DNA from: Streptomyces sp. SDr-06
GTDB lineage: Bacteria > Actinomycetota > Actinomycetes > Streptomycetales > Streptomycetaceae
Direction: 5' to 3'
Assembly: GCF_003324565.1 (NCBI RefSeq)
Contig: NZ_QOLA01000009.1
Location: 186,001-250,000 of the forward strand
DNA: 64,000 nt
The translations under genes and the position numbers were made by a program. The notes under the pieces are model-generated. The model saw only the letters and a program-made list of their open reading frames with translations, did not search any database and had not been told where the DNA came from. Positions 1-8,216 of the stretch are shown here, one piece after another. Each line of letters starts with the position of its first letter. Position 1 is the first letter of the stretch.

Positions 1-187
1 TCGGGACCTGGGGTGCGACGCCGTGCAGGGGTGGCTGGTGGCCGCGGCGATGCCGCCTGCCGAGGCGACGGCGTGGCTGCTCGCGCGGGGGGACTCCGGG
101 TGGCATCGGCCTGCGGAGATAGCCGCGGCCGCGGCGGCGCGGGCGGAGGCGGAGGCGGGCCGCACCTCGGGCCAGCCGGTCCAGTAA
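1..187 (+). CDS. C-terminal end of an EAL-domain (c-di-GMP) protein, partial
   Basis: Only the last 61 codons are in the window, read from base 2 and ending at TAA 185-187. The peptide starts RDLGCDAVQGWLVAAAMPP and continues into EATAWLLARG. This matches the end of EAL phosphodiesterase domains, where a conserved LGCDxxQGY segment is followed by a pocket-closing helix and then AxxWL. The tyrosine usually found after QG is tryptophan here. The tail is Ala-rich and ends without another domain. From memory, Streptomyces chromosomes carry a GGDEF-EAL gene (rmdB type) just upstream of gatCAB, which fits this position. The catalytic motifs lie outside the window, so activity cannot be judged. Confidence 0.7.
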   Translation, partial: RDLGCDAVQGWLVAAAMPPAEATAWLLARGDSGWHRPAEIAAAAAARAEAEAGRTSGQPVQ

Positions 188-358
188 CCGGCCGGGCCCC
201 CATGCGCGGCTCCGCAGCGGGCGGCGCCGGGCGGCTTGGCATGCCGGGTGCCCTACCCAGGGCCGCTGGGGCTCCGCCCCAGACCCCGGGAGGCCCCACC
301 CCACCCCTTCCCGAAACCCTCCGGCGGCAGGAAAAGGTGCCCGGCACCGGTACCGGCA

Positions 359-415
359 GGGGCGCGGGGAACGCGCGATCGGCCATGGACGGTCCGCACC
401 CGGAAGCGGCGGGGC
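359..415. repeat. Intergenic repeat copy 1 (GGGGCGCGGGGAA family)
   Basis: Begins GGGGCGCGGGGAACGCGCGA and continues through a TCGGCC...GGTCCGCACCCGGAAGCGG section. The copy starting at 500 is nearly identical. Two shorter relatives lie at 4513 and 4569. This is a repeat type I associate with Streptomyces intergenic DNA; its role is unknown. Confidence 0.65.
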
Positions 416-499
416 TGCTGAGGCTGCCGCCCAAGGCCCCGTCCGGGCCTGAACGGCCTTCGTCCTCGGGTTGTCGGTGCGCCCGGCGCCGGGTCGTCA

Positions 500-557
500 G
501 GGGCGCGGGGAACTGCGCGATCGGCCACACACGGTCCGCACCCGGAAGCGGCGGGGC
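500..557. repeat. Intergenic repeat copy 2 (GGGGCGCGGGGAA family)
   Basis: Starts GGGGCGCGGGGAACTGCGCG and shares the GATCGGCC and GGTCCGCACCCGGAAGCGG parts with the copy at 359, which lacks two bases in the ACTGCG stretch. It lies in the same gene-free region. Confidence 0.65.
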
Positions 558-738
558 AGCTCACGACGTCCGGGCCCGAACGGCCCTCGTCCTCAAGCTT
601 CCCCAGGGCTTGGGGGCCAGGGGACCCCCATGACGGGCCGGTGACCGAGGGTGAGGGGGATATCCGTTTCGTGGTGAGGGCGGTGCGCCCCATAGGATTG
701 GGCCCACACCACACACACTCACCCCTGAGGATCGCTGC

Positions 739-1035
739 ATGCCTGGCATTACGCGCGAGGAGGTCGCCCACCTCGCCCGGCTGGCACGTCTGGAGCTGAA
801 GGGCGAAGAGCTCGATCACTTCGCCGGTCAGCTCGACGACATCATCGGCGCGGTCGCCCGCGTCTCCGAGGTCGCCGACCAAGACGTACCCCCGACCTCC
901 CACCCGCTGCCGCTGACCAACGTCATGCGCGCGGACGAGGTCCGTCCGTCGCTCACCCCCGCGCAGGCGCTCTCCGGCGCCCCGGCCCAGGAGCAGCAGC
1001 GTTTCAAGGTGCCGCAGATCCTGGGGGAGGACTAA
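739..1035 (+). CDS. gatC: Asp-tRNA(Asn)/Glu-tRNA(Gln) amidotransferase subunit C
   Basis: A 98-residue protein starting MPGITREEVAHLARLARLEL, the standard GatC N-terminal helix, with the usual length for the family. GatC wraps around GatA and holds the GatA-GatB complex together. The complex amidates misacylated Glu-tRNA(Gln) and/or Asp-tRNA(Asn) in the cytoplasm. The C-terminal part has the family's polar stretch with VMRADEVRPSL, a loop that crosses the GatA surface. ATG 739 is preceded by TGAGGATCG as a ribosome site. The gene leads an operon: gatA begins 4 bases after its stop. Confidence 0.97.
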   Translation: MPGITREEVAHLARLARLELKGEELDHFAGQLDDIIGAVARVSEVADQDVPPTSHPLPLTNVMRADEVRPSLTPAQALSGAPAQEQQRFKVPQILGED

Positions 1036-1039
1036 TCAC

Positions 1040-2533
1040 ATGACGGACATCATCAAGCTCACCGCCGCCGAGATCGCCTCGAAGATCGCGTCCGGCGAGC
1101 TCACGGCCGTCGAGGTCACCGAGGCCCACCTGGCCCGCATCGAGGCCGTGGACGAGAAGGTCCACGCCTTCCTGCACGTCGACCGCGAGGGCGCGCTCGC
1201 GCAGGCCCGCGCCGTCGACGCCAAGCGCGCGGCCGGCGAGAAGCTCGGCCCGCTGGCCGGTGTGCCCCTGGCGCTGAAGGACATCTTCACCACCGAGGGC
1301 ATCCCGACCACCGTCGGCTCGAAGATCCTCGAAGGCTGGATCCCGCCGTACGACGCGACGCTCACCAAGCGCCTCAAGGACGCCGACGTCGTCATCCTCG
1401 GCAAGACCAACATGGACGAGTTCGCCATGGGGTCCTCCACCGAGAACAGCGCGTACGGCCCGACGGGCAACCCGTGGGACCTCACCCGCATCCCGGGCGG
1501 CTCCGGCGGCGGTTCGAGCGCGGCCCTCGCCTCCTACGAGGCCCCGCTCGCCATCGGCACGGACACCGGCGGCTCCATCCGCCAGCCCGCCGCCGTCACC
1601 GGCACCGTCGGCGTCAAGCCGACCTACGGCGCCGTCTCCCGCTACGGCATGGTCGCCTTCTCGTCCTCCCTCGACCAGGGCGGACCCTGCGCCCGTACGG
1701 TCCTGGACGCGGCGCTCCTGCACGAAGTCATCGCCGGGCACGACCCGCTCGACTCGACGTCCATCGACGCGCCGGTCCCGCCGGTCGTCGAGGCCGCCCG
1801 CAACGGCAGCGTCTCGGGCATGCGCGTCGGCGTCGTCAAGCAGTTCGCGGGCGAGGGCTACCAGGCCGGTGTCGTCCAGCGCTTCAACGAGTCGGTCGAG
1901 CTGCTCAAGTCGCTCGGTGCCGAGATCGTCGAGCTGGACTGCCCGTCCTTCGACCTGGCGCTCTCCGCGTACTACCTGATCGCGCCGTCGGAGTGCTCCT
2001 CCAACCTGGCCCGCTTCGACGCCATGCGCTACGGGCTGCGGGTCGGCGACGACGGCACGAAGTCCGCCGAGGACGTCACCGCGCTGACCCGCGAGGCGGG
2101 CTTCGGCGACGAGGTCAAGCGCCGCATCATCCTCGGTACGTACGCGCTGAGCTCCGGCTACTACGACGCGTACTACGGCTCGGCCCAGAAGGTCCGCACC
2201 CTCATCACGCGCGACTTCGAGAAGGCCTTCGAGCAGGTCGACGTGATCGTCTCGCCGACCACGCCCACCACCGCCTTCCCGATCGGCGAGCGTGCCGACG
2301 ACCCGATGGCGATGTACCTCGCGGACCTGTGCACCATCCCGACCAACATGGCGGGCAACGCCGCCATGTCGCTGCCCTGCGGCCTCGCGCCGGAGGACGG
2401 CCTGCCGGTCGGGCTGCAGATCATCGCCCCCGCCATGAAGGACGACCGCCTGTACAAGGTGGGAGCCGCTGTCGAGGCCGCCTTCGTGGAAAAGTGGGGT
2501 CACCCGCTGCTTGAGGAGGCTCCGTCGCTGTGA
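1040..2533 (+). CDS. gatA: Asp-tRNA(Asn)/Glu-tRNA(Gln) amidotransferase subunit A
   Basis: A 497-residue amidase-signature enzyme. GatA hydrolyses glutamine and channels ammonia to GatB. Visible family marks are GVPLALKDIF with the catalytic lysine, the Gly/Ser-rich PGGSGGGSSAALA, and GTDTGGSIRQPA with the cis-Ser and nucleophilic serine, so the Ser-cisSer-Lys triad is intact. Length is typical. The ribosome site is the GGGGGAGGA at the end of gatC, and the start is four bases after the gatC stop. The last four bases overlap the GTG start of the next small gene, so translation is probably coupled. Confidence 0.97.
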   Translation: MTDIIKLTAAEIASKIASGELTAVEVTEAHLARIEAVDEKVHAFLHVDREGALAQARAVDAKRAAGEKLGPLAGVPLALKDIFTTEGIPTTVGSKILEGWIPPYDATLTKRLKDADVVILGKTNMDEFAMGSSTENSAYGPTGNPWDLTRIPGGSGGGSSAALASYEAPLAIGTDTGGSIRQPAAVTGTVGVKPTYGAVSRYGMVAFSSSLDQGGPCARTVLDAALLHEVIAGHDPLDSTSIDAPVPPVVEAARNGSVSGMRVGVVKQFAGEGYQAGVVQRFNESVELLKSLGAEIVELDCPSFDLALSAYYLIAPSECSSNLARFDAMRYGLRVGDDGTKSAEDVTALTREAGFGDEVKRRIILGTYALSSGYYDAYYGSAQKVRTLITRDFEKAFEQVDVIVSPTTPTTAFPIGERADDPMAMYLADLCTIPTNMAGNAAMSLPCGLAPEDGLPVGLQIIAPAMKDDRLYKVGAAVEAAFVEKWGHPLLEEAPSL

Positions 2534-2769
2534 GTGCACTGACCAAGGCCAAGGGATTCAAGAAGTCCAAGGCCGGTACGTACCTGTCCATCGGCACCAC
2601 CGCGTTCGGCGCGATCAGCGTGGTCAAGCAGGCCAAGAAGGCCCGCACCGAGCACGACACGCTGAAGCTGCTCGACGCCGTCGTCTCCGCCGCCGCCATC
2701 GCCACCGGTGTCGCCATCCTGCTGCGCGAGCTCAAGCGCATCGGGGACGACGACGTCCTGTTGGGCTGA
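2530..2769 (+). CDS. Small conserved protein between gatA and gatB, one membrane segment
   Basis: A 79-residue protein starting MSALTKAKGFKKSKAGTYLS at GTG 2530, overlapping the gatA stop by four bases (GTGA). The N-terminus is Lys-rich. A hydrophobic helix near residues 50-68 (LLDAVVSAAAIATGVAILL) is followed by a basic and acidic tail. I do not recognise a named domain. Codon use is as GC-biased as its neighbours and the overlap indicates real translation. A small gene in this slot is, from memory, usual in Streptomyces. A role tied to the amidotransferase or to membrane association is only a guess. Confidence 0.85.
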   Translation: MSALTKAKGFKKSKAGTYLSIGTTAFGAISVVKQAKKARTEHDTLKLLDAVVSAAAIATGVAILLRELKRIGDDDVLLG

Positions 2770-2786
2770 GAGGGAAGTTTTTCACC

Positions 2787-4295
2787 GTGACCGTTACTGA
2801 TCTGGTCTCGTACGAGGACGCCCTCGCGTCGTACGACCCCGTCATGGGCCTGGAGGTCCATGTCGAACTCGGCACCAAGACCAAGATGTTCTGCGGCTGT
2901 TCCACCGAGCTGGGCGCCGCGCCCAACTCGCAGACCTGCCCCACCTGCCTCGGTCTGCCCGGCTCGCTGCCGGTCGTCAACGCGATCGGCGTCGAGTCGG
3001 CCGTCAAGATCGGCCTCGCGCTGAACTGCGAGATCGCCGAGTGGTGCCGCTTCGCCCGGAAGAACTACTTCTATCCGGACATGCCGAAGAACTTCCAGAC
3101 CTCGCAGTACGACGAGCCGATCGCCTTCAACGGCTATCTGGACGTCCAGCTGGAGGACGGCGAGATCTTCCGCGTGGAGATCGAGCGCGCCCACATGGAG
3201 GAGGACACCGGCAAGTCCACCCACGTCGGTGGCGCGACGGGCCGCATCCACGGCGCCTCGCACTCGCTCCTCGACTACAACCGCGCGGGCATCCCGCTCA
3301 TCGAGATCGTCACCAAGCCGATCGAGGGAGCGGGCGAGCGCGCCCCCGAGGTCGCCAAGGCGTACGTGGCCGAGCTGCGCGAGGTCATCAAGGCGCTCGG
3401 CGTCTCCGAGGCCCGGATGGACAAGGGCCAGATGCGCTGCGACGTGAACCTGTCGCTGCGTCCGCACGGCGTCGAGAAGTTCGGCACGCGTTCGGAGACC
3501 AAGAACGTCAACTCGCTGCGTTCGGTCGAGCGGGCCGCCCGCTTCGAGATCCAGCGCCACGCGGCCGTGCTGTCCTCGGGCGGCACGATCGTGCAGGAGA
3601 CCCGGCACTTCCACGAGGACGACGGCTCCACCACCTCGGGCCGCATCAAGGACAACGCCGAGGACTACCGCTACTTCCCCGAGCCGGACCTGGTGCCGGT
3701 GGCTCCCGCGCGCGCGTGGGTCGAGGAGCTGCGGGCCGCCCTCCCGGAGATGCCCCGGGTGCGGCGCAACCGCCTTCGCGAGGAGTGGGGCGTCACCGAG
3801 CACGACATGCAGTCGATGCTCAACGCCGGCGCCGTCGACCCGATCGTCGCGACGATCGAGGCCGGTGCGGACGCGGCGGCCGCCCGCAAGTGGTGGATGG
3901 GTGAGCTGGCCCGCAACGCCAACGAGCAGGGCGTCGCGCTCGACGAGCTGCCCGTCACCCCGGCGCAGGTCGCCCGGGTCGCGGCGCTCGTCGCCGCGGG
4001 TGACCTCAACGACAAGCTGGCGCGCCAGGTCATCGAGGGTGTCCTCGCGGGCGAGGGCGACCCGGACGCGGTCGTCGAGAAGCGCGGCCTGAAGGTCGTC
4101 TCCGACGAGGGTGCGCTGGGAGCGGCCGTGGACGAGGCGATCGCCTCCAACGCGGCCATCGCGGACAAGATCCGGGGTGGCAAGGTCGCGGCCGTCGGGG
4201 CGCTGGTCGGGGCGGTCATGAAGACCACGCGGGGTCAGGCTGACGCGGCGCGCGTCAAGTCGCTGATCCTGGAGCGGCTGGGCGTCGAGGGCTAG
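2787..4295 (+). CDS. gatB: Asp-tRNA(Asn)/Glu-tRNA(Gln) amidotransferase subunit B
   Basis: A 502-residue GatB. It phosphorylates the glutamate or aspartate on misacylated tRNA and amidates it with ammonia from GatA. The start of the catalytic cradle reads PVMGLEVHVELGTKTKMFC, with the CGCS and CPTCLGLPGSLP zinc and core motifs; RFARKNYFYPDMPKNFQ follows. The C-terminal tRNA-binding helical (YqeY-like) domain is present from about residue 350 to the end. GTG 2787 is chosen because it follows GAGGGAAG at the right distance and gives the family's usual N-terminus. The open frame extends further upstream but only through the small gene in another frame. Confidence 0.96.
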   Translation: MTVTDLVSYEDALASYDPVMGLEVHVELGTKTKMFCGCSTELGAAPNSQTCPTCLGLPGSLPVVNAIGVESAVKIGLALNCEIAEWCRFARKNYFYPDMPKNFQTSQYDEPIAFNGYLDVQLEDGEIFRVEIERAHMEEDTGKSTHVGGATGRIHGASHSLLDYNRAGIPLIEIVTKPIEGAGERAPEVAKAYVAELREVIKALGVSEARMDKGQMRCDVNLSLRPHGVEKFGTRSETKNVNSLRSVERAARFEIQRHAAVLSSGGTIVQETRHFHEDDGSTTSGRIKDNAEDYRYFPEPDLVPVAPARAWVEELRAALPEMPRVRRNRLREEWGVTEHDMQSMLNAGAVDPIVATIEAGADAAAARKWWMGELARNANEQGVALDELPVTPAQVARVAALVAAGDLNDKLARQVIEGVLAGEGDPDAVVEKRGLKVVSDEGALGAAVDEAIASNAAIADKIRGGKVAAVGALVGAVMKTTRGQADAARVKSLILERLGVEG

Positions 4296-4512
4296 TCCCT
4301 CCGCCCCGAGGGGCGGTTCCCGCCGGCGATTCGCCCGGCGGGAGCCGCCCCTTCCGCATGCCGCGCCCTGCAACCCCCTGGGGGCTCCGCCCCCAGACCC
4401 CCGTTCGCGCCTAAAGGGCGCTCGTCCTCAATCTCCCCCAAGGCCTTAAGGGCCAGGGGGGACCCCCATGACGGGCTGAGGTTGCCCCTGCTGGCCAGCA
4501 CCGTACTGCCTA

Positions 4513-4620
4513 GGGGCGCGGGGAACTGCGCGAGAAGCGGGCACGGTCCGCAGATCGAAGGGGGTGAAGGGGCGCGGGGAACTGCGCGACCAGCCACGCA
4601 CGGCCCGCAGCCGAAGGCAT
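4513..4620. repeat. Two GGGGCGCGGGGAA-family repeat units in tandem
   Basis: Units begin at 4513 and 4569, both GGGGCGCGGGGAACTGCGCG, and both continue into an ACGG(T/C)CCGCAG segment. They are relatives of the units at 359 and 500, so this repeat flanks the gatCAB operon on both sides. Confidence 0.65.
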
Positions 4621-4662
4621 CCGCACGGGCCCGCAGCCGAGGGCATCCGCACGGGCCCCCAG
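4611..4662. repeat. 26-bp tandem duplication
   Basis: Two adjacent 26-base units, 4611-4636 and 4637-4662, share GGCATCCGCACGGGCCC and differ at only two positions. A third partial unit (CCGAG) follows. Probably replication slippage. Confidence 0.75.
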
Positions 4663-4671
4663 CCGAGACGC

Positions 4672-4760
4672 CAAGCGCCCCCGGCAGGGGAGGCGGGCCG
4701 GGATGACAAGCGCCCCCGCAGGGGAGCGGGGCTGGATGCCAAGCGCCCCCGCAAGCGAGG
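4672..4760. repeat. Three short tandem units beginning CAAGCGCCCCCG
   Basis: CAAGCGCCCCCG occurs at 4672, 4707 and 4740, at periods of 35 and 33 bases, with GGCAGGGGAG-like sequence after the first two. The third unit is more diverged. Confidence 0.65.
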
Positions 4761-4887
4761 GGGTTGGACTTTTGGGGGTGGGGGCTTGGACGTTCACCCC
4801 GGGGCCGGGGCGGGGCCTTCTGACGGACACCCGGGGTCACTACCGTTCCCCGCGTAGCACCTCACACGCACGGCTCGGGAGGACCTC

Positions 4888-6996
4888 TTGATCACGGACA
4901 TCTCACGGCGACGCCTGTTCGCGCTCGGCGGCGGCGCACTCGGCGTGGCGGCCGCCGGGTCGCTGCTGCCGCCCTCGCTGCAGACGGCGATGGCCGCGGG
5001 CCCTCCCGCCGGTGGGCTGGGCGCGGTCAAGCATGTCGTGATCCTGATGCAGGAGAACCGGTCCTTCGACCACTACTTCGGCAGCCTGCGCGGGGTGCGC
5101 GGTTTCGGGGACCGCAACGCCCTCCAACTCCCCGGCGGCAAGCCCGTGTTCGAGCAGCCCGGCCCGCTCGGCACCACCGTGCTGCCCTTCCCCGTGCGCG
5201 GCGCGGCCGCCGCCCAGCACAAGGACCTCCAGTACATAGGCGCCCTCGACCACTCCTGGAGCGGCGGCGCCCAGGCCTGGAACGGCGGCTGGATGGACAA
5301 CTGGGTGTCCGCCAAGACCTCGGCGACGATGGCCTACTACGACCGCCAGGACATCCCGCTGCACTACGAGCTCGCCGACACCTTCACCGTCTGCGACGCC
5401 TACCACTCCTCGATCCACAGCTCCACCAGCCCGAACCGCAACCACCTGTGGAGCGGCAAGACGGGGTACGAGGCGAACGGGAAGCGGGCCGTCGGCAACG
5501 ACGCGTACGACGAGGGCACCCACCCCGGGTACGGCTGGGGCACCTACGCCGAGCGGCTGGAGAAGGCCGGACGCAGCTGGAAGACGTACACCGAGTGGGA
5601 GAACTTCACCGACAACCAGATCGAGTTCTTCACCACCTTCAAGGCGATCGCCCGCAAGGCGCTCGCCAGGACCGGTGGGCACACGTTCATGGAGTCCTTC
5701 TACTCCGTGGTGCGCGACGCCCCGAACGACGCCGAGCGCCAGCGGCTCCTCGGCCTGCTCGACCAGGGCGTGGCCACCCTCACCAAGGCCGAACGCAGCC
5801 TGTTCGAGCGGGGGTTGAGGCGGGTGCCGACCGGCACGCTCGCCGAGGCCTTCGGCAAGGACGTCGCCGCCGGGACCCTGCCCGAGGTCTCCTACCTGGT
5901 GCCCTCCGCGCTCGACTCCGAGCACCCGAGCGTGTCCTCGCCGGTGCACAGCGCCACCATCGTCTACAAGGTCCTCGACGAGCTCGGCAAGCACCCCGAC
6001 GTCTGGCGGCACACCGTCGTCCTCATCAACTACGACGAGAACGACGGCTTCTTCGACCACGTCCCGCCGCCCGTCGCCCCGCCCGAGGTGGCCGAGGAGC
6101 AGTGGGAGGGCAAGCCCACCGGGCTCGGCGCGCGGGTGCCGCTGCTCGTCGTCTCGCCGTGGAGCGTCGGCGGGTACGTCTGCTCCGAGGTCTTCGACCA
6201 CACCTCGGTGATCCGCTTCCTGGAGCGGTGGACCGGGGTGCGCGAGCCCAACATCAGCGCCTGGCGGCGCACCGTCACCGGCGATCTGACCTCCGCCTTC
6301 GACTTCAAGCGGGGCAGGCCCCAGCCCGCCGTGGCCCACCCGGGCCCCATTCCGCCGCTGAGCGGACGCTGGCGTCCCGTGCCGCCCGCCCAGCAGCACA
6401 TGCCCGTACAGGAAGAGGGCACCCGGCCCGCCCGGCCGCTTCCGTACCAGCCGGACGCCCATGCGCGGGTCACCGACGGCGCGCTCCAGGTGCAGCTCAG
6501 CAACAACGGTCAGGCCAGCGTCCATTTCGCGCTCTATCCGTACGCCAAGGAGTTCGCCGCGCCGCAGCACAAGGACGTCCGGGGCAAGGCGCAGTGGAGC
6601 GTGCCCCTGACCGGTGGGGCGAACGGCGCCTACCGGTTCACCGTCATCGGGCCGAACGGGTTCCGGCGGGAGTTCGAGGGGGCCGCGGGCGTGGACGCGG
6701 CCGAGGTGACCACCTATCTCGACCACCACGACCGCGACGTCCATCTGACGCTCCGCAACCGCGGCAGCGCCCCCGTCACCTTCGTCGTCCGGCCGCTCGG
6801 CTACGCCGACGAGGCCGACCTGCGGGACTGGAAGCGCAGCGTCACGGTCAAGCCCGGACGCAGCCGCACCGTGGTGCACTCCGCCGCGGACGCGCACGGC
6901 TGGTACGACCTCGAAGTGACCGCGGACGGTGGCGGCGCGTTCCGCAGGCGCCTGATGGGCCACATCGAGAACGGCCGCCCGAGCGTCTCCGGCTGA
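4888..6996 (+). CDS. Secreted phosphocholine-type phospholipase C (Tat substrate)
   Basis: A 702-residue non-haemolytic phospholipase C of the phosphoesterase family. It should cleave phospholipids outside the cell to diacylglycerol and a phosphorylated head group. The N-terminus DISRRRLFALGGG is a twin-arginine signal with processing near residue 36. ENRSFDHYF (56-64) and NYDENDGFFDH (381-391) are the conserved active-site blocks; SEHP lies between them. The last 200 residues form two copies of the C-terminal beta domain of this family. TTG 4888 follows GGGAGGA at good spacing. It is the first of two such enzymes here (see 38604-40649). A hairpin follows the stop. Confidence 0.93.
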   Translation: MITDISRRRLFALGGGALGVAAAGSLLPPSLQTAMAAGPPAGGLGAVKHVVILMQENRSFDHYFGSLRGVRGFGDRNALQLPGGKPVFEQPGPLGTTVLPFPVRGAAAAQHKDLQYIGALDHSWSGGAQAWNGGWMDNWVSAKTSATMAYYDRQDIPLHYELADTFTVCDAYHSSIHSSTSPNRNHLWSGKTGYEANGKRAVGNDAYDEGTHPGYGWGTYAERLEKAGRSWKTYTEWENFTDNQIEFFTTFKAIARKALARTGGHTFMESFYSVVRDAPNDAERQRLLGLLDQGVATLTKAERSLFERGLRRVPTGTLAEAFGKDVAAGTLPEVSYLVPSALDSEHPSVSSPVHSATIVYKVLDELGKHPDVWRHTVVLINYDENDGFFDHVPPPVAPPEVAEEQWEGKPTGLGARVPLLVVSPWSVGGYVCSEVFDHTSVIRFLERWTGVREPNISAWRRTVTGDLTSAFDFKRGRPQPAVAHPGPIPPLSGRWRPVPPAQQHMPVQEEGTRPARPLPYQPDAHARVTDGALQVQLSNNGQASVHFALYPYAKEFAAPQHKDVRGKAQWSVPLTGGANGAYRFTVIGPNGFRREFEGAAGVDAAEVTTYLDHHDRDVHLTLRNRGSAPVTFVVRPLGYADEADLRDWKRSVTVKPGRSRTVVHSAADAHGWYDLEVTADGGGAFRRRLMGHIENGRPSVSG

Positions 6997-6997
6997 C

Positions 6998-7140
6998 CGG
7001 GCCCCGGCTCGGCCGGGGGAGGCGCCCTGGGTGGTCGTGGCGGGCTGCGGCGACGCGTCGTCGTGGCAGCCCGCGAGTCCCGCCGGCGCGACGAGCGTCG
7101 CGAGGGCGAGAACCATGCGGCGAACCAGGCCTGAATGCAC
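6998..7140 (-). pseudogene. Possible remnant of a lipoprotein gene (signal peptide only)
   Basis: Reading leftwards from GTG 7140 gives VRRMVLALATLVAPAGLAGC, a convincing lipoprotein signal with lipobox LAGC, then about 25 residues rich in Ser, Thr, Ala and Pro. The frame then runs into the strand opposite the phospholipase gene, where no conserved sequence is seen and no stop appears for 2 kb. It starts 16 bases after the stop of the lipoprotein gene at 7157, as a second operon gene would, but lacks a good ribosome site. I read it as a gene cut off by deletion. A genuine short lipoprotein is possible but has no stop codon to end it. Confidence 0.35.
7002..7018 (+). terminator. Hairpin after phospholipase C
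   Basis: CCCCGGC-TCG-GCCGGGG, a perfect 7-bp stem starting 5 bases after the stop. There is no T run, which is common for terminators in this high-GC genus. Confidence 0.55.
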
Positions 7141-7156
7141 GGTGCTTGACGCTGTG

Positions 7157-8101
7157 TCAGCTCCCCGTCGCCAGGATCGTGGCCGAGTTGCGCAGCGTGG
7201 CGTCGACCTGCCGCTTCACCTTGGTGAGGTCCTCGGCGTGCTCGTCGATGTACTTGTTCTCGTACGCCGTGAGCACCGCCCACCACGTGCCGACGACATT
7301 GGTCCGCTGTTTGCAGGCGACGTCCGCGCGGGCGGTCGCGATCTCCGTGGACGTCGGCTGCGGGGCCCTCCAGGCGGGGTCGTTGACCGCGTCGTCGGGG
7401 GTTTTGTAGGTGTATCCCTTGTCTTTCATGCAGGTGCTCCAGGCGCTGAACGCGTCCAGGACCCGGCTGTCCGATTTCGACTGCTGATAGGGGCCGAGCA
7501 TGACGTTCGCCGCGTCGAAGATCCCCACTCCGGGGGCGCCGCCTTTGGTCAGCTCCGCCTCCACCACGGCGCTGCACCCGCCTTTGGGGACGGAATGCCC
7601 ATTGATCTGGGGCCCTTTGTAGGTGCCGGTGAAGACCGACTTCTCGACCGGGGTCGGGTCGTTTCCCGCCGAGGATTTCCCGCCGTTCTTCGAATGATCG
7701 TCGGGCGAGTGGTACCCGTACCGGGAGGCGCGGTTCTCGTCGATGATCAGGAACAGCGTGTCGAGTTTCTGCCCGACGGGCGCGGGGTCGACCACGTCGC
7801 TGCCGTGCCAGTCGATTCCGTACTGCGTCATGCAACGCCGGGCGAGAACGCGCTGGGCGTTGAGCGTGTCCAGGTACTGCTGCTGATTGAGGGTGTACGC
7901 GTCCAGCGGCAGCGGCTTGATCTGGGAGGCTTCGGTGATCCTCGGAACGGCGTCGGTCTTCGGCTGGGCGGGCTGCTGTGAGGAGCCCGAACAGCCCGCC
8001 GCGGCCAGCAGGGCCACGGCGCCGGTCAGGGCGGCCAGTGGGCCCGATATCCTGAGGGCTCCCGCACCCGGGCTCCCTCCTCGTGCAACTCGCGCTGTCA
8101 T
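7157..8101 (-). CDS. Lipoprotein of unknown function
   Basis: A 314-residue exported lipoprotein. The N-terminal hydrophobic segment ends in LLAAAGCSGSS, a clear lipobox. The mature part contains several cysteines (RRCMTQYGID, GGCSAVV, STCMKDKGY, DVACKQ) likely forming disulfides, and the motif DENRASRYGYHSP. C-terminal repeats of charged helix (YENKYIDEHAEDLTKVK) end the protein. I do not recognise a catalytic domain. ATG 8101 is chosen because GAAAGG lies 6-7 bases upstream; GTG 8116 is an alternative. Similar lipoproteins sit beside ABC/MacB-type export genes in Streptomyces, and such an operon lies to the right, on the other strand. Confidence 0.8.
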   Translation of the reverse strand: MTARVARGGSPGAGALRISGPLAALTGAVALLAAAGCSGSSQQPAQPKTDAVPRITEASQIKPLPLDAYTLNQQQYLDTLNAQRVLARRCMTQYGIDWHGSDVVDPAPVGQKLDTLFLIIDENRASRYGYHSPDDHSKNGGKSSAGNDPTPVEKSVFTGTYKGPQINGHSVPKGGCSAVVEAELTKGGAPGVGIFDAANVMLGPYQQSKSDSRVLDAFSAWSTCMKDKGYTYKTPDDAVNDPAWRAPQPTSTEIATARADVACKQRTNVVGTWWAVLTAYENKYIDEHAEDLTKVKRQVDATLRNSATILATGS

Positions 8102-8216
8102 GGCCGCCTTTCGCACTTCCTGCCCGCACGGTGAGGGGTGGGGAGCCGCCGGTTCGCCGGCCGACTGCCGCCGCGGACCGTGCCCTGGTCCGCGGCGGCA
8201 GCCGAGTGGGATCCGG

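Larger units (their letters stand above)
188..738. other. Gene-free intergenic region with Streptomyces-type repeats
   Basis: No convincing gene lies in these 551 bases; the open frames here have mixed codon use and no ribosome site. The stretch holds a short hairpin, GGGGC-TCC-GCCCC at 268-280, followed by AGACCCC, and two copies of a unit starting GGGGCGCGGGGAA (from 359 and from 500). A third element at about 571-638 reads through CCTCGTCCTCAA and CCAGGGGACCCCCATGACGGGC-like sequence. All three have relatives in the second gap at 4296-4887. The last 100 bases probably hold the gatC promoter; TAGGAT at 693-698 could be its -10 box, though I see no clear -35. Confidence 0.7.
4296..4887. other. 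Gene-free region of tandem and dispersed repeats before phospholipase C
   Basis: No gene is supported in these 592 bases. At 4381-4478 is a composite element (GGGGCTCCGCCCC, then CTCGTCCTCAA, then GGGGGGACCCCCATGACGGG) that mirrors 268-287 and 571-638. Two GGGGCGCGGGGAACTGCGCG units begin at 4513 and 4569, followed by two tandem arrays. The last 100 bases form the phospholipase promoter region. A single GTTCACC at 4792-4798 matches the core of a PHO-box unit, but I find no good second unit 11 bases away. Confidence 0.7.

Noticed and set aside
1004..2539. Long open frame (511 codons) on the minus strand across gatA
   Set aside because: Antisense open frames arise in high-GC coding DNA; the product is a low-complexity Arg/Gly/Asp/Val string with no ribosome site, and gatA is certain.
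4781..4798. PHO box upstream of the first phospholipase C
   Set aside because: Only a single GTTCACC is present; the sequence 11 bases before it does not fit the repeat.
4903..7140. 745-codon minus-strand frame opposite phospholipase C
   Set aside because: Only its first 25-50 residues look like protein (lipoprotein signal); the rest is shadow sequence of the phospholipase gene.
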